From: Rhynchospora pubera
Taxonomy: Eukaryota; Streptophyta; Magnoliopsida; Poales; Cyperaceae
Length of the DNA: 64,000 bases
NCBI GenBank assembly: GCA_028095005.1
Contig: CM051462.1
Location: forward strand, 121,634,752 to 121,698,751
Direction of reading: 5' to 3'
Shown: in pieces, positions 1-12,451 of the stretch
How the letters are laid out: every line of letters starts with the position of its first letter
Numbering within the stretch: the stretch's first letter is position 1
Notes under the pieces: generated by a model
Database searches by the model: none
The model's input: only the letters and a program-made list of their open reading frames with translations
What the model was told of the DNA's origin: nothing
Translations under genes and position numbers: made by a program

Positions 1-2490
1 ATCAAATGTTCCGTGATTAATATCACATTCGTACGGCCCGTAAATTTTAACCGTCGAAGTTCGATCATACGGCTCTTGAGAACCATTGCAATGCAATAGC
101 TACTGCAGAGGATATTTGTCCATAAACATGAGGCTCTCGCAAAACCATCAAACAAGTTCTCTTGTACCAGAAAATAGTTTGGTTGTGTGGGAGAATTGAG
201 TACTGGAGTTTGCAATATTTGAATACATATCAGAATTCATATTTTGATCTATTATTATATATCGTGAAGGAAACATCACATTCGGTGCATCTACCAATTT
301 TTTTTTTTTTGATGAAAAAAAAATAAGGATGCATCTATCAAATGAATGCGCAAATAATCTGAGAAATATCAAAATCATTGTATTCTATTATATATGATCT
401 TGGCTTTGGTTTGAATGGTCCACCCCGGCTGCCACTTCGGCCAGGGTTACTATTTAGATGATAAAATAACCGAAGGCGCTTTGTCCACATCCACTTGGAA
501 ATTATTTCATTGGATGTGTGTTGACAGAGATAAGCAATGTGCCAATTAATTATCTCACAATAATAACAAAGTCCATTTTTTTTTCAAGAGAATTTCGCTG
601 TGGCAACTGGCAAACAAGTTGTGGTTACATGCAAAAGTGCATTCATAAATATATATATACACACACACACACACTTATTTTCAGGACAGATGGCTCCAAT
701 ATATATATCATGTTTTCGTGCGATCGTGCCGTTAGCACTCAAAATTTATGAGTAAATCGACCCAAATATTATTTTCAAGAAAAATGTGCAGCAGAAGTTA
801 AAATATGTATCTTAACAATAAAAGGCTAATTAGCTAAAAGTAAAAAAAAAAACAATTAAGTAATTCTCAGAAAAAGAACTCATCGTTAACATTTTAAGCG
901 GAATTGATTCCGCGTAAGATCCACTTTCATTTCAGGAACACGTACATGCACTCAAAAAGAAATTAGCATCTAAGATAACTGATGATATCGATCTATAAGA
1001 CGAGAATTTAATATTTTTATTAAATTGCGTACTTAATTTTTCATATAGAAATAGTGACACTGACCTACTGGTTGTATTGCAATACTAAATAATCATGTTC
1101 ATGCCGAAAATAAATAAATAAAATAAAAATAAAATCATGATGCGTAACTATTGGGGTTAGCAAATGATGTCAGATTCTAAATGAAGAATAGTCAAATCTT
1201 GCTTGGGAATCCAGATGCTCCGGAACTACAAATTCAAGCTTCGTATCCCGAGTTAGCAAGAGATACATGATTCCATGAGAATTAAGAAACATACAATAAG
1301 AAACATACCTGAACGACTCGGTACACATTTGCATACAGAACATACTTGTGGAATAATAGAACCGGGTACTTTGTGGAGTTGGTCCACTTAGATGGGTCCC
1401 ACACCCATGCATGTCAAAGCACATCCCAGATGATACCATCCTCTTGTCGAGAATACAGACAAGCCATGCTAAAATAATATGCGGCTGACAAACGGAGTGC
1501 ATAAATATCAAAAGAAATTAAAACACCTACAGAAATTATATGTGAGACCCTCGTGACTCTCATGCGTGCGATTTTTGTTGAACGTAAAACACCGAGCTGG
1601 TTCAATCTGACAAAAACTATTAAGAAGCATGCGGGAGTCTTTCTAATGTCATATATTATTAATATTTAAGATTTTATTATTACATCTAAAATCGAGGATG
1701 GCAAAATAAAATTTGTTAATTGTTGCTTATTGGAATGTCGGATGACAACTCTTTCGGTATTAACAGTCATAATTTATTACTCTAGTTTGGATGAGTGAAA
1801 AATTTCATCTAGTCTAAAAGTAATCCGTTTTTCAAAATTTGCACATCTTTTATTATCAACTGTAAATATATGAGTGGTGCTTTATATGTTAAGCATGATG
1901 AGGATTTAATTTGTAGAGTGCCCCAAACATCATAAATTCACTTTTTATTTGATATTTTAATTCTAAAATTCAAATTGTAAATTTAAACCGTTGATAACTT
2001 TTTGTTTTAAATAAAAGTATTACCGTAAAAATTTATAACTTGTAATGTTTTAAATTCGTTTGATAGTAAATCAATATGTCAAAAAAAAAATGAACTTATT
2101 AGAATTAAATGTATCATAGTTAATTTGATATAAGCCCAAGCAAACAAAATTTTATAATACGTGTGTGTGTATATATATAATTATATATGTAAAAAAAAAA
2201 AGCTCCAAGGTCCCAGATTTTACGAGTTCACTCTCACACAAAGAGATGCACGAGTTCAATAATTTCATGTAGAATTGTAGACTTTATAATTTAGGGTGTT
2301 TTAGCTGATAAATTATTTGATAAATAAATTAATCCACATATTGCTCGACAATTCGACATTACCTGAGAAAAACTCGTCAATAGATTGTTATACGTAGATT
2401 AAAAAAAAATTCAAAACGTACCTGATCAAGTAAAAGCATAAATAAATCTCAACGCAAATTTAAACGGGGGCAGATCTAGTGAGGGGCTTG
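1..2490. other. Gene-free AT-rich spacer
   Basis: I see no coding region with convincing composition or domain content; the open frames here are short and in AT-rich or simple-sequence DNA. It contains short microsatellites (CA repeats near 660, TG/TA near 2160) and one tiny A-tailed insertion listed separately. Nothing else could be recognised. Confidence 0.6.
286..341. repeat. Ultra-short T/A-rich insertion with 12-bp flanking duplication
   Basis: TGCATCTAYCAA occurs at 286-297 and again at 330-341 (one mismatch). It flanks a 32-bp segment made of a T run, GATG and an A run. The layout matches a severely truncated A-tailed retroposon, but a slippage or repair origin is possible. Confidence 0.4.
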
Positions 2491-2886
2491 AAAAAAAAAA
2501 CATACGGAATTGCTAAACACGATACCGTACAACCACAGCACAGAAGTTGTACAACATGGTAAAATACGGATATGGTACGACATGAAAATTTAAGCGTGTT
2601 GTGTTCAATTTTGATAGCATAGACACATCACAATGCGGCACGTGAATTGTCCATACACGGCATGAGAGGCGCAAAAATCTTATAATGAGGATTAAAGAAG
2701 ATAAATTTTATGAAATAACAAGAAAATTCCTTATATTATCTATTTTTTAAGGATAATTTTATAATTTGAACGTCCAATTCATCCTTAAACACAAAAAATA
2801 ACTATGTTTTATGAAATTCAAACGTGTTCGAACACGACACGTAAAATAAAAAAATATATAATACGATACGACACATGAAACTTTAA

Positions 2887-4796
2887 GGTCTACTCCAGAA
2901 GGGACAGAGAGAAGGTGATGGAATGGAGTGGAAACTGATTGCACCCAGCCCAGTGGAGTAACTTGCTCCAGAATGAAATTTTGTAATGAAAAAGAAGGTG
3001 AATGAATGGGAGAATATGTAATTGTTGTCATTTTGTCAACCCAAATTTGGGCCAAAATTATTTTATTTAAAAATTTGTACATTAAAAATTTTAATACAAA
3101 GAATTAATTAAATTTTTTTTTTAATAAGAAGAAAGTTCGTACGCGTTTTATAAAAGCGTACGGTATCTCTCCTTCCTACCCGTTTATAAAATGCGCTCGA
3201 AGGCTGCGAACGCGTTTTATAAACGGGTAGGAAAAGGCATAAATTCACCGCTTCAGTTACGCTGGTCAGACCTTCGTACCCGTTTATAAAACGCATTTGC
3301 AGCCTTCGAGCGCGTTTTATAAACGGGTAGGAAGGCGTAAATTTTTCGAAATGGAGTTATTACATTTTTTCGAAATTAATAGGAAAATTAATGTGAAAAT
3401 TAATTTTTTAATACCATTTTTAAATAAAATTATTCTGAAAATAAATATTCTAATATAAATTTTAAATCAAATTAATGCGAAAATTAATGTCAAAATTAAT
3501 AATCCAATAGCATTTTTAAATTAATACGAAAATTATTATGAAAATGAATATTGAAATATGAATTTTAAATAAAATTAATGCGAAAAAAATTAATGTCAAA
3601 ATTAATGTTCGAATGTCATTTTTAAATAAAATTAATATGAAATTAAATGTGATATTTTAGAAATTATAAATTTAAGGCATAAATTTTTCGAAATGGAGTT
3701 ATTACCTTTTTTTCGAAATTAATAGGAATATTAATTTTCTAATACCATTTTTAAATAAAATTATTCTGAAAATAAATATTCTAATATAAAATTTAAATAA
3801 AATTAATGCGAAAATTAATGTCAAAATTAATAATCCAATAGAATTTTTAAATTAATACGAAAATTATTATGAAAATAAATATTGAAATATGAATTTTAAA
3901 TAAAATTAATGCGAAAAAATTAATGTCAAAATTAATATTCGAATGTCATTTTTAAATAAAATTAATATAAAATTAAATGTGATATTTTAAAATTTGTAAA
4001 TTTAAGGTGTAAATTTTTCGAAATGGAGTTATTATCTTTTTTCGAAATTAATAGGAAAATTAATGTGAAAATTAATTTTCTAATACCATTTTTAAATAAA
4101 ATTATTCTGAAAATAAATATTCTAATATAAAATTTAAATAAAATTAATGCAAAAATTAATAATTCAATAGCATTTTTAAATTAATACGAAAATTATTATG
4201 AAAATGAATATTGAAATATGAATTTTAAATAAAATTAATGCGAAAAAAATTAATGTCAAAATTAATATTCGAATGTCATTTTTAAATAAAATTAATATGA
4301 AATTAAATGTGATATTTTAAAAATTGAAAATTTAACATAAATTGTAATAAAAATAAATTTAACCTAAATTTTCACATTAATTTTCCTATAATTTTGAAAA
4401 AAAAACGGTAATAACTACATTTCGAAAAATTTACGCCTTCCTACCCGTTTATAAAACGCGCTCGAAGGCTCCGAACGCATTTTATAAACTGGTACGAAGG
4501 TCTGAGCAGCGTAACTGAAGCGGTGAATTTATGCCCCTTCCTACCCGTTTATAAAACGCGTTCGCAACCTTCGAGCGCGTTTTATATACCGGTAGGAAGG
4601 AGAGATACTGTACGGTTTTATAAAACGCGTACGAATTTTCTTCTTATTAAAAAAAAATTAATTAATTCTTTATATTAAAATTTTTACTGTACAAATTCTT
4701 AAATAAAATAATTTTAGAAATTTGGGGGTTTAGATTTTGTTCTTTATCTCTATCTCGTTCCATTCCTTCCATTATGGTTTCTGGAATAGACACTTA
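2887..4796. mobile_element. Foldback / Mutator-like non-autonomous element with long inverted repeats
   Basis: Two arms of about 320-340 bp (about 3041-3359 and 4393-4729) are inverted copies of each other. Each contains several copies of a smaller palindromic motif around CGCGTTTTATAAACGGGTAGG. Outside them a weaker inverted match (GGTCTACTCCAGAA on the left, TTCTGGAATAGAC on the right) suggests the true ends are near 2887 and 4796. The flanks ACTTTAAG and ACTTAAAC could be a decayed 8-9-bp target duplication. Long TIRs and no coding capacity fit a Mutator-like or foldback element. The core is an AT-rich tandem triplication. No transposase is present, so it would depend on an autonomous relative elsewhere. 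Class is inferred from architecture only. Confidence 0.6.
3334..4340. repeat. Three tandem copies of a ~330-342-bp AT-rich unit
   Basis: The phrase AAATTTTTCGAAATGGAGTT recurs at about 3339, 3681 and 4011, each followed by the same series of AAATTAATG/AAATAAAATT blocks. Spacing is 342 then 330 bp. It forms the loop between the long inverted arms of the foldback element. Confidence 0.75.
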
Positions 4797-5754
4797 AACA
4801 CAACACGATACGACACGACACGACAAATAATCTGAATACGACATGTTTAACACGGCACGACACGATACGATACAACACGTATTTAAAACAGTAGAAGTGA
4901 ATTTGGCATGATGGCATCCCCTAAATTTAAAATCTTACTCCTATAACTGATTTTGTTAAAAATGTGAACAAATATACACAGTGACCCGTTTAAAAATTAA
5001 ATTTACATATTTTTCCCCTCGAGTCTGACTCCTCCCCCTGATTTTAAAGTTCTATTTTATGCAAATGCCGATATGCACCATATACATATCACGTCTCTCT
5101 TATAACAATGTAGCAGGTAAATTAAAATGTGTCGTGTCGTGTTTTGTCATACTAGATATTTGTATGTAAAGTTATATTTAAAAGCGCGAAACTATTGTCA
5201 CTGATAACGACATGTATCAAAAAAGCTTTTCTTTTGTAGTAGTACAGTTAATACGTTAGTTTGCTCTTTTATCGTTGACTATGCATGATTATTGTATGGT
5301 GTTTGAGATTTCTAATTAAATAAAAATTCAAATATCAGATGCAGCTTTGGGGAACGGACCTTATCCGTTAATTTGATGCTGACATATTTTTTGTACAACA
5401 GATAAGAATAAAATTGTATAGAAAATTATATAATTTTATTTCGAAGCGAAATCTTCAAATTTGTCGTCAACCATGCTGAAATTATCGTAACTCTCCCAAA
5501 CAGCCGTAATATCAGGTCCCAAAATTAAGTTACTCCCAATGCATATAATAAATGTTTTGAAAGTCAAATTTCAAGCTCTAAATTTTATAGAGTTTGTCAG
5601 GTATTCAAGACATTGCAATATGTGGGTCGGATAATTAATTATAAGATGGTAGAATCCATGTCAATTCCCTTCGCCGCCCCTCCTAGAAAGGCAATATTTT
5701 ATTTTCAGTCATTATAGCAGAATTGCCACGTTATGACCGATAGACTAATTTTCT

Positions 5755-5799
5755 AATTCTCTTCAACTTTTTCATAAAAAAAAAAAATTCTCTTCAACT
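5755..5799 (+). repeat. Ultra-short A-tailed insertion with 14-bp target duplication
   Basis: AATTCTCTTCAACT is present at 5755-5768 and 5786-5799, identical. Between the copies lie only 17 bases ending in ten A residues. This is the signature expected for an extremely truncated retroposition event, where only the tail was inserted. Confidence 0.55.
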
Positions 5800-6681
5800 C
5801 GGACCCCAATAGATGACAAGAAACCCAAAGCATTTAATGTGCATTTAGTTTTCTGATTTCTTCTTCAACTAGTTTTCCTTTCCGATATTAGGTGGCAAAA
5901 CCCTAATCTTCTGTGTCTAAATCTCTATTGTGAAAGGTTTATATCACAAAACCTCATTGTTATAGTAGGTCCCAACTTGCTTAGAGCGCTAAACAAAGCG
6001 AAGATTGTATTTAAAGGTCACTTGCATCGCTGACCATGCAAGAATCTGTGTGATAACTATTGATTCAATTAAATTAATTTATCTATAAAGCGTTCTACTT
6101 CAATAATTACATAGATAATTTAATACGTAAGGCAAACTTTTAAATGCTATTAGTTCAAAAGCTACACCTAATGTCATAATTAGTGTTATACAATTTTCCG
6201 TCTAAAAATACTCCAATTTTCCATGTGGCTAATTTTAATGAGTATACTGCATTTTAAACATTGTTAAACTTTTTTGTGGTGTGTGATGTATTTTTTTGTA
6301 TACATATAATTTGTTCATAGTTTATTTTCTTGGATCATTTCAGTTGACATTATCTAAAATGCTTGTATCTGGAGTCACTTTTAAAGGGCCACAGAAAATC
6401 CAGGACGAATTGAAGGTCAACAATGCTAGCTTATTGGATTAGTATTTATTCGGCGTGCCTATGGAAAGAATTGATATTTATTTCATGATTCAATTCAATC
6501 ATTTAATGCGAGTCAATTATTCAAGTATTTGAGCGAGACTTCTATTCTCCGTACATTTAATTTGAACAATTATTGATGACGTAGTCAATGAAAATAAATA
6601 TATAATAACTTGAAGTAGTTTCAACTTGCACATGAGATAATTGCGGGAAATTAGCAAAAAAGGAAATAGTAACTGGCCGAG

Positions 6682-6830
6682 ATAATAGGAGGTTTATGAT
6701 TTTCTCTATTGAATTTTAAACATTTATGGATCTTCCTGCAAAATGAGATGCATGAATAATAGGAGGTTTATGCTTTTCTCTATTGAATTTTAAACATTTA
6801 TGGATCTTCCTGCGAAATGAGATGCATTTC
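6682..6830. repeat. 74-bp tandem duplication
   Basis: A segment beginning ATAATAGGAGGTTTATG and ending GAGATGCATG occurs twice in direct tandem (starts 6682 and 6756) with very few differences, so the duplication looks recent. No coding meaning is seen. Confidence 0.8.
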
Positions 6831-7435
6831 ATGCATCATGGAGCATGGAGAGACATCGAACCCCTTCTCTCTTTTATGTTTATCAAAAGGTGCACAGACT
6901 GACCTGGTTTCCTCACTGGTGATGTAGGAAATTAGTGGAGAAAAAACAAATTAAACATTACGAGAAAAATCAAACTTTTAGAGATACTTTTTCATCCTTA
7001 AAATGCAACAGTTTTTTATATTGAGTTTATAAAATTATGTATTGTATTAATATGCTACTATTATGATTTTATATTTTCATTTATGAGATTCCATCTGAAT
7101 CGCTCAATTTGATTTACAAATAGAAGTTTTATTTAAACTTAATTATATATATGTTTAAATATTTATCCGGTTTTTCGGATACAAAGAATAGTTTATAATT
7201 TTTAAATCAGTAAGATTTAATTTTCTCTATCCAAAAAAAATCAAAATATTTTTTTAAAAATATTATTTGATTTCTTATAAGATTTTAATAAGTACAAATC
7301 TAGTTGAACAGTTCGAATCACACCCTTACGAGCCAAAAAAGTTTAAATATAAAATTATAAATTTATAGTACAAACCTCTCGCTACTGTACATTATATATC
7401 ATAATCTCAAAGTTTGTTGCATATATTTTGAGATG

Positions 7436-9058
7436 CATGCTGATAAATGGTTTTCATATCTAGTATTTTAACCGTTTATAGATCTTAATTTTATGATTTT
7501 ATGTGTTTTTTCTAATGTTTAATTGTTAAATTAGGTTAGAAGCTAGGTACTGCCATGGTTACTTCATTTTGTATAGGATCCACGCGATGTGGCTGCTCGA
7601 CACGACATTTTGGACTGATTTCAGACTGGACCTGCGACCCACAGACCTGATCAGCGACCCATAGGAAGCCCAACGTGTAGCAGATGGTGACTGACGATGC
7701 AGAAGATTTCAATGGGCCGCTAGACTCAGCAGCGGACCGCTGGAAGTTGGAAACTGACAGACAAAATTAGCCAGCTAGATTTACCATCTCTTCCACAACC
7801 GTCTACGTCAAATTTAGAGCCTCTACCTATACGACCCCACTTCTAGAGAACCGACACTGCTGATTATATAAGGAGGAAGCGTCCATGATCAAGGGGTTGG
7901 CAGATTAGAGAGATTTCTCAGCGAAAAGAGTACAGAGCTGCACAGGTCCAGCGGGTCGCCAGAGTCTCCTGCGAGCCGCTGTCGAGTAGCAGAAGACAGA
8001 AAGATAGAGATCAATTTGCTTTTTTGTTGTAACTTAGTTTCTTTCTTATGTTTTCTTTTCTCTTTGATACTTTGTTGTTGTGTTTGATGTCTGATCGTGA
8101 GTAGATACCTTTTTAGGGGCCATGGTAGTGAACCTTTAAGTTTATAAATTAATATTGCTATTTTAGTTGATTTCTTTGTTGCATGTTGTGTTTTATTGCC
8201 TATCTTTAATTGTTTATCTGATTGAAATTAAATTACTTAAGTTGATTTGTTTGTATCCGTCAAGTATAGACCTTGCTTGATTTGTTAGATAGTTAAGTCC
8301 AAATTAACCTAAGTATTCGATGCCAATCGTGCCAACTTGAAGGTTTAAAATCGAAAGATTGAACCAAGACTAATTAACAAGAGTTAGAAGTCTTTTCTAA
8401 TAGCGAAAGCTTAAAGAATTCATAGGTTAGAAAGGTATAAACTCATAGAAACTAAACCACGAAACGAAAGTTGAAGTCTAGACCTACTTGATAGTTTTGA
8501 AGTTAGTTGAATCAATAACCAGACCTAAAACGAGAGTTTGATCTGCAACACTTCAATATAAATTCAATTCTATACACGAAGCAACCTTTAAATCAACTAA
8601 TTAGTAATCTCAGCTTGACACCTGCGGGTCGCTGGGTGAACCAACGAGGTGGTCTATGCCCGTCAAGTAGCTAGCGACTAGCTGAACTGTCAAGAGACCT
8701 GAGTCCACTTCAGCGGGCCGCTACGAAAGTCAGCGGACCACTGGAACTGGAGTAAACTGAAAGAACTAGCATGCCTTAAGCCCCTAATTTCTAATTAGCC
8801 AATTAATTAATTTTTATCTGCAATCTATTAATTTAGGATTTATTTAATTGTAATTTAATTTAGTTGTTAACCCTGTGACCAATTAATATTTCTTGCAAAC
8901 CTCTAGTTTAGTATATTAAATAGAATTAAAACTTAGTTATTAAACACTCGTCCTTGTGGTTCGACCCCTAAATACTTAAACGATTGTCGTGCGTTTGCGA
9001 TACGAATTTAAGTAGAATAGGGTATAATTCTAAAGAAGGAAAAAATCACATCACATGC
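7436..9058 (+). mobile_element. Solo LTR (family A), 1613 bp with CATGC target duplication
   Basis: The element runs 7441-9053, begins TGATAAATGG and ends ATCACATCA. It is flanked by perfect 5-bp direct repeats CATGC (7436-7440, 9054-9058). A TATA box lies at 7865-7871, followed by a plausible leader, as expected for an LTR in + orientation. No internal region or second LTR adjoins it, so it is a solo LTR left by LTR-LTR recombination. A second copy in reverse orientation lies at 51700-56975. Length and the CCACAGGGACGA-type motif recall Athila/Tat-group Ty3/gypsy LTRs, but the family is not proven. Confidence 0.85.
7865..7871 (+). promoter_or_regulatory. TATA box of solo LTR A
   Basis: TATATAA in the context GATTATATAAGGAGG, 425 bp into the LTR. 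The downstream sequence lacks long open frames, as in an LTR R/U5 region. Confidence 0.55.
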
Positions 9059-9659
9059 GGTGCGTTCCTTGTTTTACAGAATATATATATACTTTGGTAG
9101 GGGCACAAATGAAAATGCTGTATGATAAATAATAAAAAATAAAAGAGCATGACAGAAGTCCACGGGGGCCAGCGCATCCGTATCATGGTCATGATCATGA
9201 TGATATGAACTCATGGGGAATGTGACGAGCGGGCAGTCATCTGGATAGAAAACTTCCCTGCACTTGGTGTTTCTCGAATGTAACAACGCTTTCGAGTCCC
9301 ATGCGAGCTCACGAGTAGCGCGCTATTTCCTAACAAATATTTTTTATTACAAAATTTGAAATAAAAAGTTGGATGACACTCTCAGGTACAAACGTAAGCA
9401 CTTAATTATTCTAATGATTTTCATCATGATAAAAAAAATGTCTTGACTCATCTTTAGAACATAATCTCATGTCAAAAAATGAGAACACATAGTTTCGCTT
9501 CAAATAATTGGATCGAAAAAAAAGTTGAAACTTGTTAGGAAAAATGTATTATGAATAAGCATGTACTCAATATCCAAATCTAATTTACAAAAATAAACAA
9601 AATAATTAATATGCATTTTGTAATAGTTAAATATGTATTAGCAACAAGCAAATACATAT

Positions 9660-9807
9660 TGGCTCCGTTTGGATTGTTTAGGAATAAGAGGAATGGCGGA
9701 AAGTATTGGAAAGTGTGTAACTTTGCGAAGAGTTTGGATTGTTTATTATAAATTTACGTCTAGGAAAAAGCTATTCCTCCTATTCTCGTACGATCCAAAC
9801 GGAGCCA
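9660..9807. mobile_element. MITE, copy 1 (TGGCTCCGTTTGGAT termini)
   Basis: Perfect 15-bp terminal inverted repeats TGGCTCCGTTTGGAT and ATCCAAACGGAGCCA enclose about 148 bp with no coding capacity. Internal phrases such as GAAAGTGTGTAACTTTG are shared with the element at 10390. A 3-bp ATT duplication is possible if the ends are trimmed by one base. Superfamily unresolved. Confidence 0.75.
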
Positions 9808-10389
9808 TTTAGATATGATTCGATCAATGAGTTGAAGTTCAATAGCTGTGTCTAAACTAAAATAGATAAGTATGGATATGAATAGTTGAGCGCGCAACAT
9901 AAGATGAAGAAAAATTTTGTAAAAGGCATTTGAGTTATATTTTATGAAAGTAATTACCTAGTTTTTATTGGGACAAAAATTAAATGTACAGTTTTGTTAA
10001 AGTATAACTAAACCAAATGAATTTTTTTTTTATTAAGATGGTTTGGTTTACAAAAATCAGACAACTCAGGTAATTAGAATGTTAAATTGTTAATAAATAT
10101 TATGTTAGTATTGTAGTGTTATGTACCTTAATAGTTAATGCTTAAATTATCAAGTTAGTACTTCCATTATTACTAATCAATTTAAAGTTTTTACTCGTTC
10201 AAGTTAATTGAATCATGTTTGGCTTATCTGATAATAAGGTTTGCATAAAACATAGTTTACTCTTCATTGTTGACTCATCAATCTCTGTCTACCAAAACAG
10301 AAATAACTTTTTCAACTCTAATTTAATTAACAAAAGTAGCTCACTGTAACCAAATTCAATTTGGATCTGATCTAGTTGTTATTGAACAA

Positions 10390-10539
10390 TGGTTCCGTTT
10401 GGATGGTATGTGAATAAGAGAAATAAGGGAAGAAGTATTGGGAAGTGTGTAACTTTGTGAAAAGTTTGGATTGTTTATAATAAATTTGAGAGTAAAAAGA
10501 AATTATTTTTTTATTCGTACACCCATTCAAACGGAGCCA
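10390..10539. mobile_element. MITE, copy 2 (same family as 9660)
   Basis: Termini TGGTTCCGTTTGGATGG and CCATTCAAACGGAGCCA are imperfect inverted repeats. The interior matches the 9660 copy (AAGTGTGTAACTTTG then TTTGGATTGTTTA). More diverged than copy 1; target duplication not clear. Confidence 0.7.
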
Positions 10540-10549
10540 TTTGAATTGG

Positions 10550-12100
10550 ATATTGTAATCAGTAAGTTAACCTTCAATTATCTTCAATTATCATAACGGC
10601 ATAGGTATTTCAAAAGTCCTTTTATATTTTATCGACCGCCACTAGAATTTTTTCGGCTTCACCTATGCTCGTACATAGATTTATTTATTTATTTTATATA
10701 TAAATAGTTTGTTGATTGCTTTAGGTACCTCCACCGCAATACAGTGAAGGAATGGTAATACCGTTCTTAATAGTCCGGTGTTTTCCTAAGGTTTGAACCG
10801 GGTGTAAGTGTTAGGTTGATTTATCGTGGGCTTACTTTATTTTGACTCTTTGCACCACCAAATCCAATCATGCAAGCGAACACACCGATTTGTAAAACAT
10901 AAAACCAAGAAAACAATATAATAGCAAACGCAAAAAAATATTGAAAGAAGCAAACAAACAAAGAAGACCAACCAGAGTGTAAGCAGACACCAACTCCATC
11001 CATTTCAACCCAATTCCTTATACAGGGCTTTTTCGGGCATATACCCTCGGAAAATCTACTTACTAAATATTTGCAAATTTATCCTTATAAAAAATAGAAT
11101 TTGATTAAACATTCTATTTCGTAAAAAAATATTTTATTCATGTAAATTTCATCAGCGCTTCGTTTACAAACGAATACCAATAGTATTATTTATTTTTTCA
11201 TTAGCGGCCTCAATACTTTTAACATTTAAAAAAAAAACGTATTTGATGTTTAAACTCTTAAGTTTTGCAAAATTAAGAAGAATTTTTGTCAATATTTGAG
11301 TAGACAAGTTTATAAATATACTAGTTTGTCATTCAAATTAATTATAAAAAACCATTTAGAATCCTTATGTTTATTTTTTCCCCAAATTGATGTATAATGG
11401 TACAACCGAGGTTTTATATGTGAATCACGATTTATTGGTACTTCTGTGTGCAAAATAGAATGTAATAAATTACTTTGTCCAATACCTAACCTTTAGTTTT
11501 GAAGTTGAGCATTAAAATTATATTCCAATATTTTTAGTTTTTCCTCTGACAATGTTATCTGAATTCTATCATACTCAAAGCTACAATCTCGAATTTGTTT
11601 TTCAAAAAATATATATATATATATATATATATTTGTAATAATTCTATTTGAACACGCCATAGTTTTGTTGGGAGCCAATTTATCTTAAAAAAAAGTTTTG
11701 TTTGGAGAGGACGTGAGGCAAAAGTGGAGTTTTTTTGAGGGGGTTATAAGGATTTTGATCAAACGAGCCCTCCAAAATTTGTTTTTGATCTTCCTACCCT
11801 CTCAACCCATTTGAAAACCCCGAGAATAGAGAAGCCCCGAAATTCCCAAAATGGGTCTCACAGTCACAGCATAGTTGTCTAGACTAGTGAACAAACCCAC
11901 TCTCTCTCTCCTAACCAAATAAGTAAATAACCAATCTCTCTTTTTTTTTTTTTTTTTTTCTCTCTCTCTCAGATCAGAACAAAAACCCCATTTCTTCTCC
12001 CCCTTTTCACCTCCAAATCTCCCATCTTGGCACAAGTCCTTTTCCTGCCTCCTCCATCTTCTTTCTCTTTTTTAACATTTAAACCCGTTTTTTCACCTCT
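10550..12100. other. Gene-free spacer grading into the PP2C promoter
   Basis: No supported gene. An AT dinucleotide run lies near 11607-11632. From about 11880 a pyrimidine-rich stretch with CT repeats and a long T run (about 11907-11972) resembles the Y-patch/leader region of plant promoters and probably marks the transcription start zone of the PP2C gene. Confidence 0.45.
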
Positions 12101-12213
12101 TTTCTATTTCTGTCGACAGATCCGCTCTCTAAGAGGAAAAGTTCCTCCCAGTCAAATCAAAACCATGTTTTAGTTTTCATACTGGAACTGGAGCTGCTAT
12201 TATTCCGAGATAC

Positions 12214-12285
12214 ATGGGAGGTCGAGGTGCTGCGCTTTCTCTGAGGAATTTCTTCGAGCAGTTGATGCCCCACGGCTGCCTATGA
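12214..12285 (+). CDS. Upstream ORF 1 (23 aa) in PP2C leader
   Basis: An ATG at 12214 opens a 23-codon frame rich in G, L and F that stops at TGA 12283-12285. It lies about 170 bp before the next gene's start codon and in a different frame. Its stop overlaps the start of the second upstream ORF as ATGA, which would allow termination-reinitiation. Whether it is translated, or removed by splicing of the leader, cannot be seen. Confidence 0.4.
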   Translation: MGGRGAALSLRNFFEQLMPHGCL

Positions 12286-12404
12286 TGCAATCCCTCTGCA
12301 AAAGGGCTCACTGGGTTGTGGGTATTCTCCGGTTTTTGCTATGCCTCCTTATGAGGTACCCTGATAGACTTGCTGTTGGAGTTTGGTTTCTCTTTTCCTT
12401 CTGA
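12282..12404 (+). CDS. Upstream ORF 2 (40 aa, hydrophobic) in PP2C leader
   Basis: Begins MMQSLCKRAHWVV and ends VGVWFLFSF before TGA at 12402-12404, 47 bp before the main ATG. The first ATG overlaps the stop of upstream ORF 1. The peptide is strongly hydrophobic with three Trp/Phe-rich clusters, unlike random leader translation. It is in the third frame relative to the other two ORFs. This could be a regulatory upstream peptide controlling PP2C translation; that is inference. Confidence 0.45.
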   Translation: MMQSLCKRAHWVVGILRFLLCLLMRYPDRLAVGVWFLFSF

Positions 12405-12451
12405 ATTGAACCAAAACAAGTACAAAGCAAAACCCAAAAATTGTTTGACCA

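Larger units (their letters stand above)
2490..5165. repeat. Degenerate CACGACACGA-type repeat, split by a foldback element
   Basis: Degenerate runs of ACACGAYACGACACG occur at about 2510-2880, 4797-4890 and 5129-5150. A related run (CGTGTCGTGTCGTG) is seen at 51560-51675. The element at 2887-4796 sits inside this repeat. I cannot assign a class; a decayed non-LTR or hAT-type repeat is possible. Confidence 0.4.
5170..7435. other. Gene-free AT-rich spacer
   Basis: No supported coding region. It holds a 17-bp A-tailed micro-insertion (5769-5785) and a 74-bp tandem duplication (6682-6830), listed separately. Confidence 0.6.
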
